From assembly GCA_017620395.1 (NCBI GenBank), contig JAFZQJ010000030.1:1-54189 (forward strand): 54,189 nt of DNA. The letters run 5' to 3'. Shown here in pieces: positions 19,517 through 27,207 of this stretch. Each line of letters starts with the position of its first letter. Within the stretch, counting starts at the first letter, position 1. The translations under genes and the position numbers were made by a program. This DNA is from Clostridia bacterium (lineage in GTDB: Bacteria > Bacillota > Clostridia > Oscillospirales > RGIG8002). The notes under the pieces are model-generated. The model was not told where the DNA came from, searched no databases, and was given only the letters and a program-made list of their open reading frames with translations.

Positions 19517-19545
19517 ATAATATCACAACCGAGCGCGAAATGCAA
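19517..19545 (-). promoter_or_regulatory. Promoter of the S10-spc-alpha operon
   Basis: Minus-strand -35 TTGCAT (19540-19545) and -10 TATTAT (19517-19522), 17-nt spacer, followed by the long leader. It is the only strong promoter seen upstream of rpsJ. Confidence 0.8.
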
Positions 19546-19673
19546 GCATTTTTTTGCGATTTTTGAAAAAATTTTTTTCGCGGTTATATTTAGTGGAAAT
19601 ACGCGGGCGCGGGCACAAGATATGGACGCGGCTGAACGTCGCCGAATAATCCCGCGCCGTCAGCAGGGCACCT

Positions 19674-20097
19674 GTCATCCTGAAGCGGCGCAGCCGCTGA
19701 AGGATCCCGCACCTTTTCCGACCGGTTGCATAAGGATGGGGATCCCTCGCTTCGCTCGGGATGACAGCTCGTAGGGACGAGCACCGCTCGTCCGTGCATT
19801 CTCGCACCCGCGCCGCCCTTTGTCATCCTGAGCGAAGCGGCGGAACGCCGCGCAGTCGAAGGATCTTAAAGACGAGCTGTCCTTTTCAGCGCAACGCCGC
19901 GCAAGAAAACGGAACGCCGCGCAGGAAAACGAAGCGTAACCCCCGTTTCCGACTGCACACTTTTCCGATAACACGACCGTTACCTTCAAGATCCTTCGAC
20001 TTCGTAACGCTGCGCGTTACTTCGCTCAGGATGACAACGTGTGCAGCCGTCCGCGAAAGGCGTGGGATCTCTCGCTTCGCTCGGGATGACAGAAACG
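19674..20097. repeat. Composite REP-like repeat cluster
   Basis: Gene-free stretch. It holds the same modules as 3052-3480 in the opposite order: several copies of the TGTCATCCTGAGCG to GAAGGATCTT hairpin module, the GGACGAGC/GCTCGTCC palindrome and the GTTTCCGACTGCACAC module. Confidence 0.8.
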
Positions 20098-20104
20098 GCG
20101 GGGG

Positions 20105-21445
20105 TTATTCCTCGCCGCTTTCTTCCTTATTATATATAATAGAGTCCGCGGGGGCGGGCTCGTCCGGTTCGGGCGCGGTTTCGTCCGGTTCGGGGGCGGG
20201 TTCGTCCGCTTCGGCGGGCTCGTCCGCTTCGGGCGGCGGAGCGTCCTTGCCCTTCGGCTTCAGGTGCTTGCGCGTTCGTTTGCCGATCTCGTCGGCTTTG
20301 GCGGCTTCGGCGGCTTCTTCGGCGGCTTCCGGATCGCGCAGGCCGATCAGCCACCATTTTATCTTGCGGTAGAGCGCGAGCGGCGTGGCGTTGATGCGCC
20401 AGAGCGCGAAACCGACGCCGATTATGACCGCCAGCGTGATGATCAGCAGCGCGATACGCTCCCTGCCGAGCACGAAGAGCACCGCGACCGCGCCGAGGAT
20501 GACGCAGACGCCGTAAATGAACGCGACCGACTGCTTCTGCGAAAGCCCGAGGGCGAGCAGGCGGTGATGTATGTGCTTCTTATCCGCGTGGACGGGTGAC
20601 TGCCCCTTCAGTATGCGGCGCACGGCGGAGAATATTATCTCGAATATCGGCAGGCCGAGAATAATTATCGGCACGGCGACCGACACGACGGCGTACATTT
20701 TGAAAAGTCCGGCGACAGACGCGCACGCCAGCACGTAGCCGATGAAGGACGCGCCGGTCTCGCCCATGAAGATGCTCGCCGGGTTGAAGTTATACGGCAG
20801 GAAGCCGATGCACGCGCCCGCGAGCGCCGCCGTCAGTATCGCGGAGGGCGCGTCGTTGAGCAGCACCGCGATTATCAGCAGCGTAAGCGACGAGATGCTC
20901 GCCACTCCCGCGGCGAGTCCGTCGAGTCCGTCGATGAGATTCACGGCGTTGATCAGCAGGATTATCCAGCCCATCGTTATCGGCACGGAGAGCCAGCCGA
21001 GCGAGAGGTATTCCTTCGACGAGAAAACGAGGATGTTGTTGAGCACGTCGATACGCACGCCCGACGCCACGGCGATCCCCGCCGCGACGAGCTGGAAGAT
21101 AAACTTCTTCATCGGGCGCAGGTTGTATTTATCGTCAAGTATGCCGCCGGTCACGAGCACCGCGCCGCCCGCGAGGAAGCCGAAGTAGCTCTTGTCGAGG
21201 TAGGGGTAGAAGCACATGGTCGCCGTCGCGAACGCGATGAATATGGCAAGGCCGCCCATTCGCGGAATGGGCTTGCGATGCACCCTGCGGTCGTCCTTCG
21301 GGACGTCGATGGCGCCGATGAGTATCGCGAGTCTGCGCGCGAACGGCGAGGCGAAAAAGCACATCAGCGCCGCGATCGCGAACGCGGCGAGCACCCACCC
21401 GAAGGGCAGCGACGTAAATGTAACGTAGACGGTTGAGTTATCCAT
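20105..21445 (-). CDS. Undecaprenyl-phosphate GlcNAc-1-phosphate transferase (TagO/WecA family)
   Basis: 446 residues, polytopic (about 10-11 membrane segments), starting MDNSTVYVTFTSLPFGW with GGGAGCTT upstream; the longer frame runs into the repeat array and is rejected. Family motifs are visible: DDKYNLRP, NAVNLIDGLDGLAAG and the cytoplasmic HIHHRLL. In this family the enzyme transfers a sugar-1-phosphate from UDP-sugar to undecaprenyl phosphate, the first step of teichoic acid or other surface glycan synthesis. The last 60 residues form an acidic Pro/Ala/Glu/Asp tail (PAEADEP, PAPEPDET), which is unusual for the family. It stands alone between repeat clusters. Confidence 0.92.
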   Translation of the reverse strand: MDNSTVYVTFTSLPFGWVLAAFAIAALMCFFASPFARRLAILIGAIDVPKDDRRVHRKPIPRMGGLAIFIAFATATMCFYPYLDKSYFGFLAGGAVLVTGGILDDKYNLRPMKKFIFQLVAAGIAVASGVRIDVLNNILVFSSKEYLSLGWLSVPITMGWIILLINAVNLIDGLDGLAAGVASISSLTLLIIAVLLNDAPSAILTAALAGACIGFLPYNFNPASIFMGETGASFIGYVLACASVAGLFKMYAVVSVAVPIIILGLPIFEIIFSAVRRILKGQSPVHADKKHIHHRLLALGLSQKQSVAFIYGVCVILGAVAVLFVLGRERIALLIITLAVIIGVGFALWRINATPLALYRKIKWWLIGLRDPEAAEEAAEAAKADEIGKRTRKHLKPKGKDAPPPEADEPAEADEPAPEPDETAPEPDEPAPADSIIYNKEESGEE

Positions 21446-21484
21446 AAGCTCCCGATTGCGAACGCTTTGCGTTCGCAGGTTATG

Positions 21485-21680
21485 TTCGCGCCTATCGGCG
21501 CGAGGTAATTTCACGGCTGCCGCCGTGAGGTAAATTCGCCCTTCGGGCGAGGTAAATTCATCCCTTCGGGATGAGGTAAGGAGCAAATTGCCTGCGGCAA
21601 TTTGAATTATTATTGCCTTTGGCAATTTCACTCCCTCAGTCGCCTTCGGCGACAGCTCCCTCGTCTGAGGGAGCTTCCCG
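21485..21680. repeat. Mini-hairpin array I
   Basis: Successive short perfect palindromes whose arms all differ (CGCGCC/GGCGCG, CACGGC/GCCGTG, CGCCC/GGGCG, CATCCC/GGGATG). They are joined by a constant spacer GAGGTAAATT. AAATTGCC/GGCAATTT palindromes and the CTCCCTC/GAGGGAG module follow. Similar arrays lie at 51714-51858 and 52325-52420, and a single unit at 26754-26790. Confidence 0.75.
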
Positions 21681-21690
21681 GACTTTGAGT

Positions 21691-21796
21691 AAAAAGCGAG
21701 GGATTTTCGGATGATTTTCGGCGCGGAAGGACGAAGGCCAGGCTATCTGCCTGCCAAGGACGACAAGCCGAAAAGGGCCGAAAATCACCGCTTTTA
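21691..21796 (-). repeat. Palindromic element, copy B, abutting the trpS stop
   Basis: Nested inverted repeat: outer AAAAGCG/CGCTTTT, then GATTTTCGG/CCGAAAATC, then TTTTCGGC/GCCGAAAA, with an inner GGCCAGGC/GCCTGCC. Its right end includes the TAA stop of trpS. Read on the minus strand it ends in CGCTTTTT, so it could act as the trpS terminator. Confidence 0.75.
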
Positions 21797-22798
21797 TCTT
21801 TGCAGCAGTCCGACTTTCTTATATACCTTGCGCAGCGTCTTGCCGGAAACGTACAGCGCGGCTTCCGCGCCGTCGGCGCAGACCTTCTCGAGGTACGCCC
21901 TGTCGTTCATCAAGCGGTCGTACTCGGCGCGGATGGGATCCATCACATTCGCGACGGCTTCGCCCACGGCGAGTTTGAAGTCGCCGTAGCCTTTGCCCTC
22001 GAACTCGCGCTCGACCTGCTCCGGCGAAGCGCCGGTGGCGGCGCAGTATATATCGATGAGGTTGTTTATACCTTCCTTGCCCTCTCCCCTGCGCACCTCG
22101 GCGCCGGAATCGGTGACGGCGCGTTTGAACTTGCGGACGACGGTGTCTTTGTCGTCAAGCATCGAAACGTAGCCGTTCGGGTTGGGATCGGATTTCGACA
22201 TCTTCTTCGCGGGGTCCTGCAGGCTCATGACGCGGGCGCCCTGCTTCGGCATATACGGCTCCGGCACGGTGAAGACGCCGGGGAAGATGCCGTTGAAGCG
22301 CACGGCGATGTTGCGGGCGAGCTCCAGGTGCTGCTTCTGGTCGTTGCCGATCGGCACGACGTCGGCGTTGTAAAGCAGTATGTCGGACGCCATCAGCACC
22401 GGGTAGTCGAAAAGTCCGGCGTTGACGTTGTCGGCGTGGCTCTGGGACTTATCCTTGAACTGCGTCATGCGCGAAAGCTCGCCGAAGGGCGTCCAGCAGT
22501 TGAGTATCCACGCGAGCTCCGCGTGGGTGTGGACGTGGCTCTGCACGAAAAGCAGACTGCGCGAGGGGTCGATGCCGCAGGCGATCGCCAGCGATATCGC
22601 GGAAAGGGTGCGCTTGCGCAGCTCCGCGGGCTCCTGCCGCACGGTAAGCGCGTGCAGGTCGGCGATTGCGTAGATGCAGTCGAACTCCTCCTGCAGCGCC
22701 GCCCAGTTTTTGAGCGCGCCGAAGTAGTTGCCGATGGTCGGCGTGCCGCTCGGCTGTATCGCGCTGAAGCTTATCTTCTTTTTCGTATTCTCTTCCAT
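21794..22798 (-). CDS. trpS: Tryptophanyl-tRNA synthetase
   Basis: 334 residues, class I synthetase. The HIGH-like motif is in SGTPTIGNYFGAL and the KMSKS motif is intact (DPAKKMSKSDPNPNG). The bacterial TrpS signatures LNCWTPFGELSRMTQFKDKS and DILLYNADVVPIGNDQKQHL are present. Charges tRNA-Trp. It lies 48 bp after the GGDEF gene on the same strand and is probably co-transcribed; an AGAGAGG site precedes the ATG. Its stop codon is part of palindromic element copy B. Confidence 0.98.
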   Translation of the reverse strand: MEENTKKKISFSAIQPSGTPTIGNYFGALKNWAALQEEFDCIYAIADLHALTVRQEPAELRKRTLSAISLAIACGIDPSRSLLFVQSHVHTHAELAWILNCWTPFGELSRMTQFKDKSQSHADNVNAGLFDYPVLMASDILLYNADVVPIGNDQKQHLELARNIAVRFNGIFPGVFTVPEPYMPKQGARVMSLQDPAKKMSKSDPNPNGYVSMLDDKDTVVRKFKRAVTDSGAEVRRGEGKEGINNLIDIYCAATGASPEQVEREFEGKGYGDFKLAVGEAVANVMDPIRAEYDRLMNDRAYLEKVCADGAEAALYVSGKTLRKVYKKVGLLQR

Positions 22799-22846
22799 AT
22801 AATATATACCTCTCTTATCGTTATCCGCGGCGGCGGACGCGCTGGG

Positions 22847-23911
22847 TCAGTCTTTTTCGGTCGTTTTGTAGTAGCAGGCCTTTTCGATATACATCATCTC
22901 GTCCGACTCGCGCAGCATATCGTCTATCGTCTTTTTGCCGTCGGAGTAGCTGTAGCCGACGGAAACGCCGTATTCCGTTTCGGCGACGTTTTTGCGGATG
23001 CGGTCGGCGAGCGCGGCGACCTCGTCGCGCGGGACGCGGCGGCAGATTATCACGAATTCGTCGCCGCCGACTCTGTACGCGGACTCTCCGCGGCGGACGG
23101 CGCGCATGAAGCAGACGCCCAGCGTAATCAGGCCTTCGTCGCCCGCGGCGTGTCCCTGCGTGTCGTTGAGTATCTTAAGGCCGTTCATATCCATCGATAC
23201 GAGCGCGGTAATGCTCTCCGGATTGCTCTCGATATCCGCGTAGTACGCCTGGCGGTTGAGCAGTCCCGTCAGCGGGTCCTTCTTCGTGACCTGAATGATG
23301 AGGAAAACGTAATACACGAAGAGCGCGAGGGCGATGGTGGTGCAGAAAATATGCGAGAACGCGGGCCCGAGGAAAAACGGCAGGACGACTCCGGAGGTGA
23401 GCGCGATCGCGAGGAAGACTATCGGCATGATCTCCGCGGCGCGTTTGTTGCTGTTTTTATACAGCACGTACACCACGAAGACCGAGTATACCGCCGCCGC
23501 AACGAACGGCAGCGTGCCGAGCGGTCCGCGGTGAAAGACTCCGTCCTCGCCGACGCTGAAAACGATCCCCGTGAATATCGACACGATATCTATAACGGTG
23601 AGCGCCGCGGCGGGAATGAAGACCGCCGGGTTCGGCTTCTTGACGAGCGAATAGATGACCTGCGCGATGATTATCGGGGTCGCGCTGTAGCGGAGCGCCA
23701 TGAGCAGCGTACGCGCAAGGGCGTATGCGCCGCGGTCGGCGAGATAAAACTCCGTGAAGACCGCTATCGACAAAACGAATATCTCGACGAGCATGGCGTA
23801 AAAGTGCCTGACCGTCCTTTTTTCCAGAAAGACCGTTACCTTGAGCGCGATCGCGAACGCGACGATGATCAGAAGCAGCGCCCAGTTCTGAAGCAGGTAT
23901 TCTTTTATCAT
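22847..23911 (-). CDS. Membrane-anchored diguanylate cyclase (GGDEF protein)
   Basis: 354 residues. About six or seven membrane segments in the first 200 residues (LLIIVAFAIALKVTVF, FVLSIAVFTEFYLA, FLGPAFSHIFCTTIALALFV and others) form a membrane sensor, followed by a complete GGDEF domain from DPLTGLLNRQAYYADI. The active-site motif is canonical (YRVGGDEFVI, about residue 283), so c-di-GMP synthesis is expected. The usual RxxD inhibitory site five residues upstream reads RRGE, so product inhibition may be weak. AAAGGAGGG precedes the start. It lies between an aminotransferase gene and trpS. It is a candidate source of ligand for the four c-di-GMP riboswitches in the window. Confidence 0.92.
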   Translation of the reverse strand: MIKEYLLQNWALLLIIVAFAIALKVTVFLEKRTVRHFYAMLVEIFVLSIAVFTEFYLADRGAYALARTLLMALRYSATPIIIAQVIYSLVKKPNPAVFIPAAALTVIDIVSIFTGIVFSVGEDGVFHRGPLGTLPFVAAAVYSVFVVYVLYKNSNKRAAEIMPIVFLAIALTSGVVLPFFLGPAFSHIFCTTIALALFVYYVFLIIQVTKKDPLTGLLNRQAYYADIESNPESITALVSMDMNGLKILNDTQGHAAGDEGLITLGVCFMRAVRRGESAYRVGGDEFVIICRRVPRDEVAALADRIRKNVAETEYGVSVGYSYSDGKKTIDDMLRESDEMMYIEKACYYKTTEKD

Positions 23912-23958
23912 AAAATCCCTCCTTTACGCCGCGGCGCGGCGCGAAAACGGACGTCCGG

Positions 23959-25161
23959 TTATCCGGCGAGCGAAGCGGCGTATTCGTTCAGCACGCCGCC
24001 GAGTATCGCCATGCCGCGCTCGATCTGTTCGTCGCTCGGCGTGGAGTAGTTGAGTCTGATGAACGGCACGTTCTCGCCCTCTTTGACGGAGAACGCAAGC
24101 CCCGGCACGACGGAAACGCCGCGCTCCTTCGCGAGCGCCGTGACCGCAAGCGCGTCGCTCCCCTGCGGGAGCGCACACCAGGTGAAAAGGCCGCCCTGCG
24201 GCTCGGTCATGGTCACTCCCTCGGGGAAGTATTTTTTCGCGCCCTCCGCCATCAGCGCGTATTTGCGCCCGTAGATGCGGCGGATCTTCGCGATGTGCGC
24301 TTCGATGTGGCCGGCGTTGACGAAGCTGTCGACTATCATCTGCGCGAGCATATTCGTGTGCACGTCGGAGCACTGCTTGGCGACGGTCAGCTTCGCGATA
24401 AGCTCAGGCGCGGCGGCGACGAAGCCGACGCGCAGGCCCGCGGAAAGCACCTTCGAGAAGGAGCCGCAGTAGACGACGCGGCCGTCGGTATCCATGCTCT
24501 TTATCGTCGGCACGTCCGCGCCGGCGAAGCGCGTTTCGCGGTAGGGGTCGTCCTCGAGGATTATCGCGTTGTATTTGCGCGCGATTTCGTAGAGCTCGGC
24601 GCGGCGGGCCGCGTTGGCGGTGATGCCGGTCGGGTTCTGGAAGGTCGGAATGAGATAGACGAGCTTCGCCTTCGCGTCGGAGGCGAGGGCGCGTTCGAGC
24701 GCGGCGGGGTCGGCGCCGTCCGCGTCAAGCGGCACGCCGGTCAGCTTCAGCCCGCAGGAGCGGAAGGCGTTCAGCGCGCCGATGAAGCTCGGGTCCTCCG
24801 CGACGACGGTGTCGCCCTCGTTGCACATGACCTTCGCGGTAAGCTCTATTCCCTGCTGAGCGCCGCTGACGACGATCAGCTCGTTTTTCGTCATATCTAT
24901 TCCGCAGCGCTCCTCGCACCACTTCTTCAGCGTTTCGCGAAGCGGCGCCCAGCCCTCGCTGATGCCGTACTGAAGCGCTTCGACGGGGCGCGACTCCAGT
25001 ATCTGCTCCGCGGCGCGGCGGACGAAGTCCGACGGGAAGGACTCCGCGGCGGGGTTGCCCGCCGAGAAGGGCACGTTGTTTTTGCCCGCGTCGGATTTCA
25101 GTATCTCCCTGACCGCCGAAGGCTTGAGGGAGGCGAATTTGTCGGAAAAGTTGTACTGCAT
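23959..25161 (-). CDS. PLP-dependent aminotransferase, class I/II (2-aminoadipate/MocR-type fold)
   Basis: 400 residues. The start MQYNFSDKFASLKPSAVREI is preferred because GAAGGTG lies 5 nt upstream; a GTG seven codons earlier is possible. Fold-type I features: SGAQQGIELTAKVMCNEGD, VYLIPTFQNPTG, the PLP-binding Asp/Tyr region ILEDDPYRE and the Lys loop GSFSKVLSAGLRVGF. It resembles the aminotransferases acting on alpha-aminoadipate, aromatic or branched-chain substrates; the substrate cannot be read from sequence. First gene of a probable operon with the GGDEF protein and trpS. Confidence 0.93.
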   Translation of the reverse strand: MQYNFSDKFASLKPSAVREILKSDAGKNNVPFSAGNPAAESFPSDFVRRAAEQILESRPVEALQYGISEGWAPLRETLKKWCEERCGIDMTKNELIVVSGAQQGIELTAKVMCNEGDTVVAEDPSFIGALNAFRSCGLKLTGVPLDADGADPAALERALASDAKAKLVYLIPTFQNPTGITANAARRAELYEIARKYNAIILEDDPYRETRFAGADVPTIKSMDTDGRVVYCGSFSKVLSAGLRVGFVAAAPELIAKLTVAKQCSDVHTNMLAQMIVDSFVNAGHIEAHIAKIRRIYGRKYALMAEGAKKYFPEGVTMTEPQGGLFTWCALPQGSDALAVTALAKERGVSVVPGLAFSVKEGENVPFIRLNYSTPSDEQIERGMAILGGVLNEYAASLAG

Positions 25162-25217
25162 GCTTTCACCTTCATATTGCACGCGCCTTTGCGCATACGT
25201 ATGGTATTATATAGTAA

Positions 25218-25246
25218 AGTATAGCACAACGTCCGGCGTAATTCAA
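25218..25246 (-). promoter_or_regulatory. Promoter of the aminotransferase-GGDEF-trpS unit
   Basis: Minus strand: TTGAAT (25241-25246) and TATACT (25218-25223), 17-nt spacer, about 55 bp before the start codon. A TATAAT-like sequence also lies just downstream. Confidence 0.7.
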
Positions 25247-25292
25247 GTCTAAATTGCGAACGCGGATAACGGCAGCCGGCGTCAATTTTCTG

Positions 25293-25321
25293 TTGTAATT
25301 TTGCCGCGGACGCGGTATAAT
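25293..25321 (+). promoter_or_regulatory. Promoter of the flavin reductase-rsmA pair
   Basis: TTGTAA (25293-25298) and a perfect TATAAT (25316-25321) with a 17-nt spacer, 58 bp before the start. It is divergent from the aminotransferase promoter, 46 bp apart. Confidence 0.75.
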
Positions 25322-25378
25322 AGAAATGGCGGAACGGCAGCGCGCCGCGCCGCTCAATCCACCGAAGGAGCGATTACT

Positions 25379-25876
25379 ATGGAATTCAAAAAGATCCTCA
25401 CCACGGAGCTTGACGGCGTATTTGAAACGGTCGGCAAGCGCCATTTTCTGCTCGGCGCGGGAAACGCCGCCGACTGCAACATGATGACCTGCAGCTGGGG
25501 CGGCCTCGGCGTGCTCTGGGATAAGGACGTCAGCTTCGTCTTCGTGCGCCCGTCGCGCCACACCTTCGGCTATATCGAGAACGAGCTGAAGTATTCCATC
25601 TGCCTATTCGACGACGAATACAAGCCCGCGCTGAACTTCTGCGGCACACACTCCGGACGCGACTGCGACAAGGCGCAGGAAGCCGAGCTCACGCCGATCG
25701 ACCTCGACGGCACCGTCGCCTTCGCGGAGGCGCGTACAGTCATCGTCTGCGAAAAGCTCTACTTCGGCGACATCACGCCCGAGCAGTTCCTCGAATACAA
25801 CCTCCGCCGCCACTATCCCGACGGCGATTATCACAGAATGTATATCGGCGAGATCAAGGCCGTCTATACCAGATGA
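25379..25876 (+). CDS. Flavin reductase-like FMN-binding protein
   Basis: 165 residues starting MEFKKILTTELDGVFETVG, with AAGGAG 8 nt upstream. The split-barrel flavin-binding core is recognisable (NMMTCSWGGLGVLWDKDVSF, VRPSRHTFGYIENE). This family binds FMN and reduces flavin or acts as an electron carrier; flavoredoxin-type roles are common in anaerobes. The stop codon overlaps the rsmA start (ATGAG), so the two are translationally coupled, though no functional link is obvious. Confidence 0.88.
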   Translation: MEFKKILTTELDGVFETVGKRHFLLGAGNAADCNMMTCSWGGLGVLWDKDVSFVFVRPSRHTFGYIENELKYSICLFDDEYKPALNFCGTHSGRDCDKAQEAELTPIDLDGTVAFAEARTVIVCEKLYFGDITPEQFLEYNLRRHYPDGDYHRMYIGEIKAVYTR

Positions 25877-26721
25877 GCCGCGAGCTGACCGATATCGGAT
25901 ACGTCCGCGAACTGCTGCAGCGGCACGGCACGCGCACGAAGAAGGGGCTGGGGCAGAACTTCATCGTCAACCCCTCCGTATGCCCGCGCATGGCGGGGCT
26001 GTGCGGCGCGAAGCCCGACGGCGGCGCGCTTGAAATCGGCTGCGGCGTCGGCGTGCTGACGCGGGAGCTTTCACGCGTCGCGGGCAAGGTCGTCTGCGTC
26101 GAGCTGGACGCCTCCCTCTTCCCCGTCCTCGGCGAAACGCTCGAGGGCTTCAGAAACGTCGAGCTCGTGCAGGGCGATATACTCAAGGTCGACCTCGACG
26201 CGCTGATACGCGAAAAATTCGGCGATATGCCGGTCGCGGTCTGCGCCAACCTGCCCTATTATATAACGACACCCGTGCTGATGCGGCTGCTGGAATACGG
26301 AAACCGCTTCACCGCTCTTACGCTTATGGTGCAAAAGGAGTTCGCGCAGCGCCTCGCGGCGAAGCCCGGCAGTTCGAGCTACGGCGCGCTGACCGTTTCC
26401 GCCGCTTACCGCGCGAAGACGGAGCTGCTTTTCGGCGTTTCCGCCGGCAGCTTCATGCCGCCGCCGAAGGTGGACTCCGCCGTCATCCGGCTGACTCCCT
26501 ACGCCGAGCCGCCGGTGAAGGTCAAAGACGAGGCGGTCTTCTTCGCCGTCGTCCGCGCGGCCTTCGGGCAGCGGCGCAAGATGCTCTCGAACGCGCTCGG
26601 CTCCGCTTTCGGCAGGGAGCGTGCGCTCGCGGCGCTGAACGCCGCGGGGATCCCGCCGACCGCGCGCGGAGAAACGCTGAGCGTGGAGAAGTTCGCCGCG
26701 ATAGCGGACGGGATGGCGTGA
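25873..26721 (+). CDS. rsmA: 16S rRNA (adenine(1518)-N6/adenine(1519)-N6)-dimethyltransferase
   Basis: 282 residues. Conserved KKGLGQNFIVNPSV, the SAM-binding EIGCGVGVLTREL and acidic VCVELDASLF, and the catalytic NLPYYITTP. Dimethylates two adjacent adenines in helix 45 of 16S rRNA. The C-terminal domain has FGQRRKMLSNAL, typical of the family. Overlaps the flavin reductase gene by 4 bp. Converges with the EAL gene, with an inverted repeat between them at 26932-26985. Confidence 0.98.
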   Translation: MSRELTDIGYVRELLQRHGTRTKKGLGQNFIVNPSVCPRMAGLCGAKPDGGALEIGCGVGVLTRELSRVAGKVVCVELDASLFPVLGETLEGFRNVELVQGDILKVDLDALIREKFGDMPVAVCANLPYYITTPVLMRLLEYGNRFTALTLMVQKEFAQRLAAKPGSSSYGALTVSAAYRAKTELLFGVSAGSFMPPPKVDSAVIRLTPYAEPPVKVKDEAVFFAVVRAAFGQRRKMLSNALGSAFGRERALAALNAAGIPPTARGETLSVEKFAAIADGMA

Positions 26722-26753
26722 GCGCAGGCGCAGGCGCGCTGCGCTTGCGCGGC

Positions 26754-27160
26754 TAAATTCACGGCTTACGCCGTGAGCTAAATTGCGGCTTTGCCTGTCT
26801 GTCATCCTGAGCGGAGCGACCAACGGGAGCGCAGTCGAAGGAGCTCACGGAGCGAAGCGGTCCCGCCTGTCATCCTGAGCGGAGGCGAAGCCGGAGTCGA
26901 AGGATCTTAAAGACGAGGCAGTGTTAAAAACAAAAGTGTGTATTCGGAGCGGACGGTAATGATCCGTTTCCGAATACACACTTTTTTCTTTTATTATGCC
27001 GTTACCTTCAGGATCCTTCGACTTCGTGACGCTGACGCGTCACTTCGCTCAGGATGACAAATCGACCGCTGCGCTGCAACACCTCATCAGTCGCCTGCGG
27101 CGACAGCTTCCCCTCAAGGGGAAGCCTTTGCGGACGAGCGATGCTCGTCCCTACGGAATG
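26754..27160. repeat. Repeat-filled convergent gap
   Basis: No gene. From the left: one mini-hairpin unit (CACGGC/GCCGTG between CTAAATT spacers), two copies of the TGTCATCCTGAGCG module, the long inverted repeat listed separately, another CTGAGCG-type module, a CTTCCCCTCAAGGGGAAG palindrome and a GGACGAGC/GCTCGTCC palindrome. Confidence 0.75.
26932..26985. terminator. Long inverted repeat, likely bidirectional terminator
   Basis: Perfect 17-bp arms AAAAGTGTGTATTCGGA / TCCGAATACACACTTTT around a 20-nt loop, with T-runs on both strands. Located between convergent rsmA and the EAL gene. A diverged copy lies at 48655-48710, also between convergent genes. Confidence 0.75.
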
Positions 27161-27170
27161 CGGCTATGCC

Positions 27171-27207
27171 GCCGACAAGCCGCAAAGGACTGAAAATCAC
27201 CGCTTTA
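27171..27207 (-). repeat. Palindromic element, right half (copy D)
   Basis: Only the right half of the element is present (GACAAGCCGCAAAGGACTGA, then AAATCACCGCTTTA). It again ends on the TAA stop codon of the adjacent minus-strand gene. The left half is replaced by a GGACGAGC palindrome module. Confidence 0.65.
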
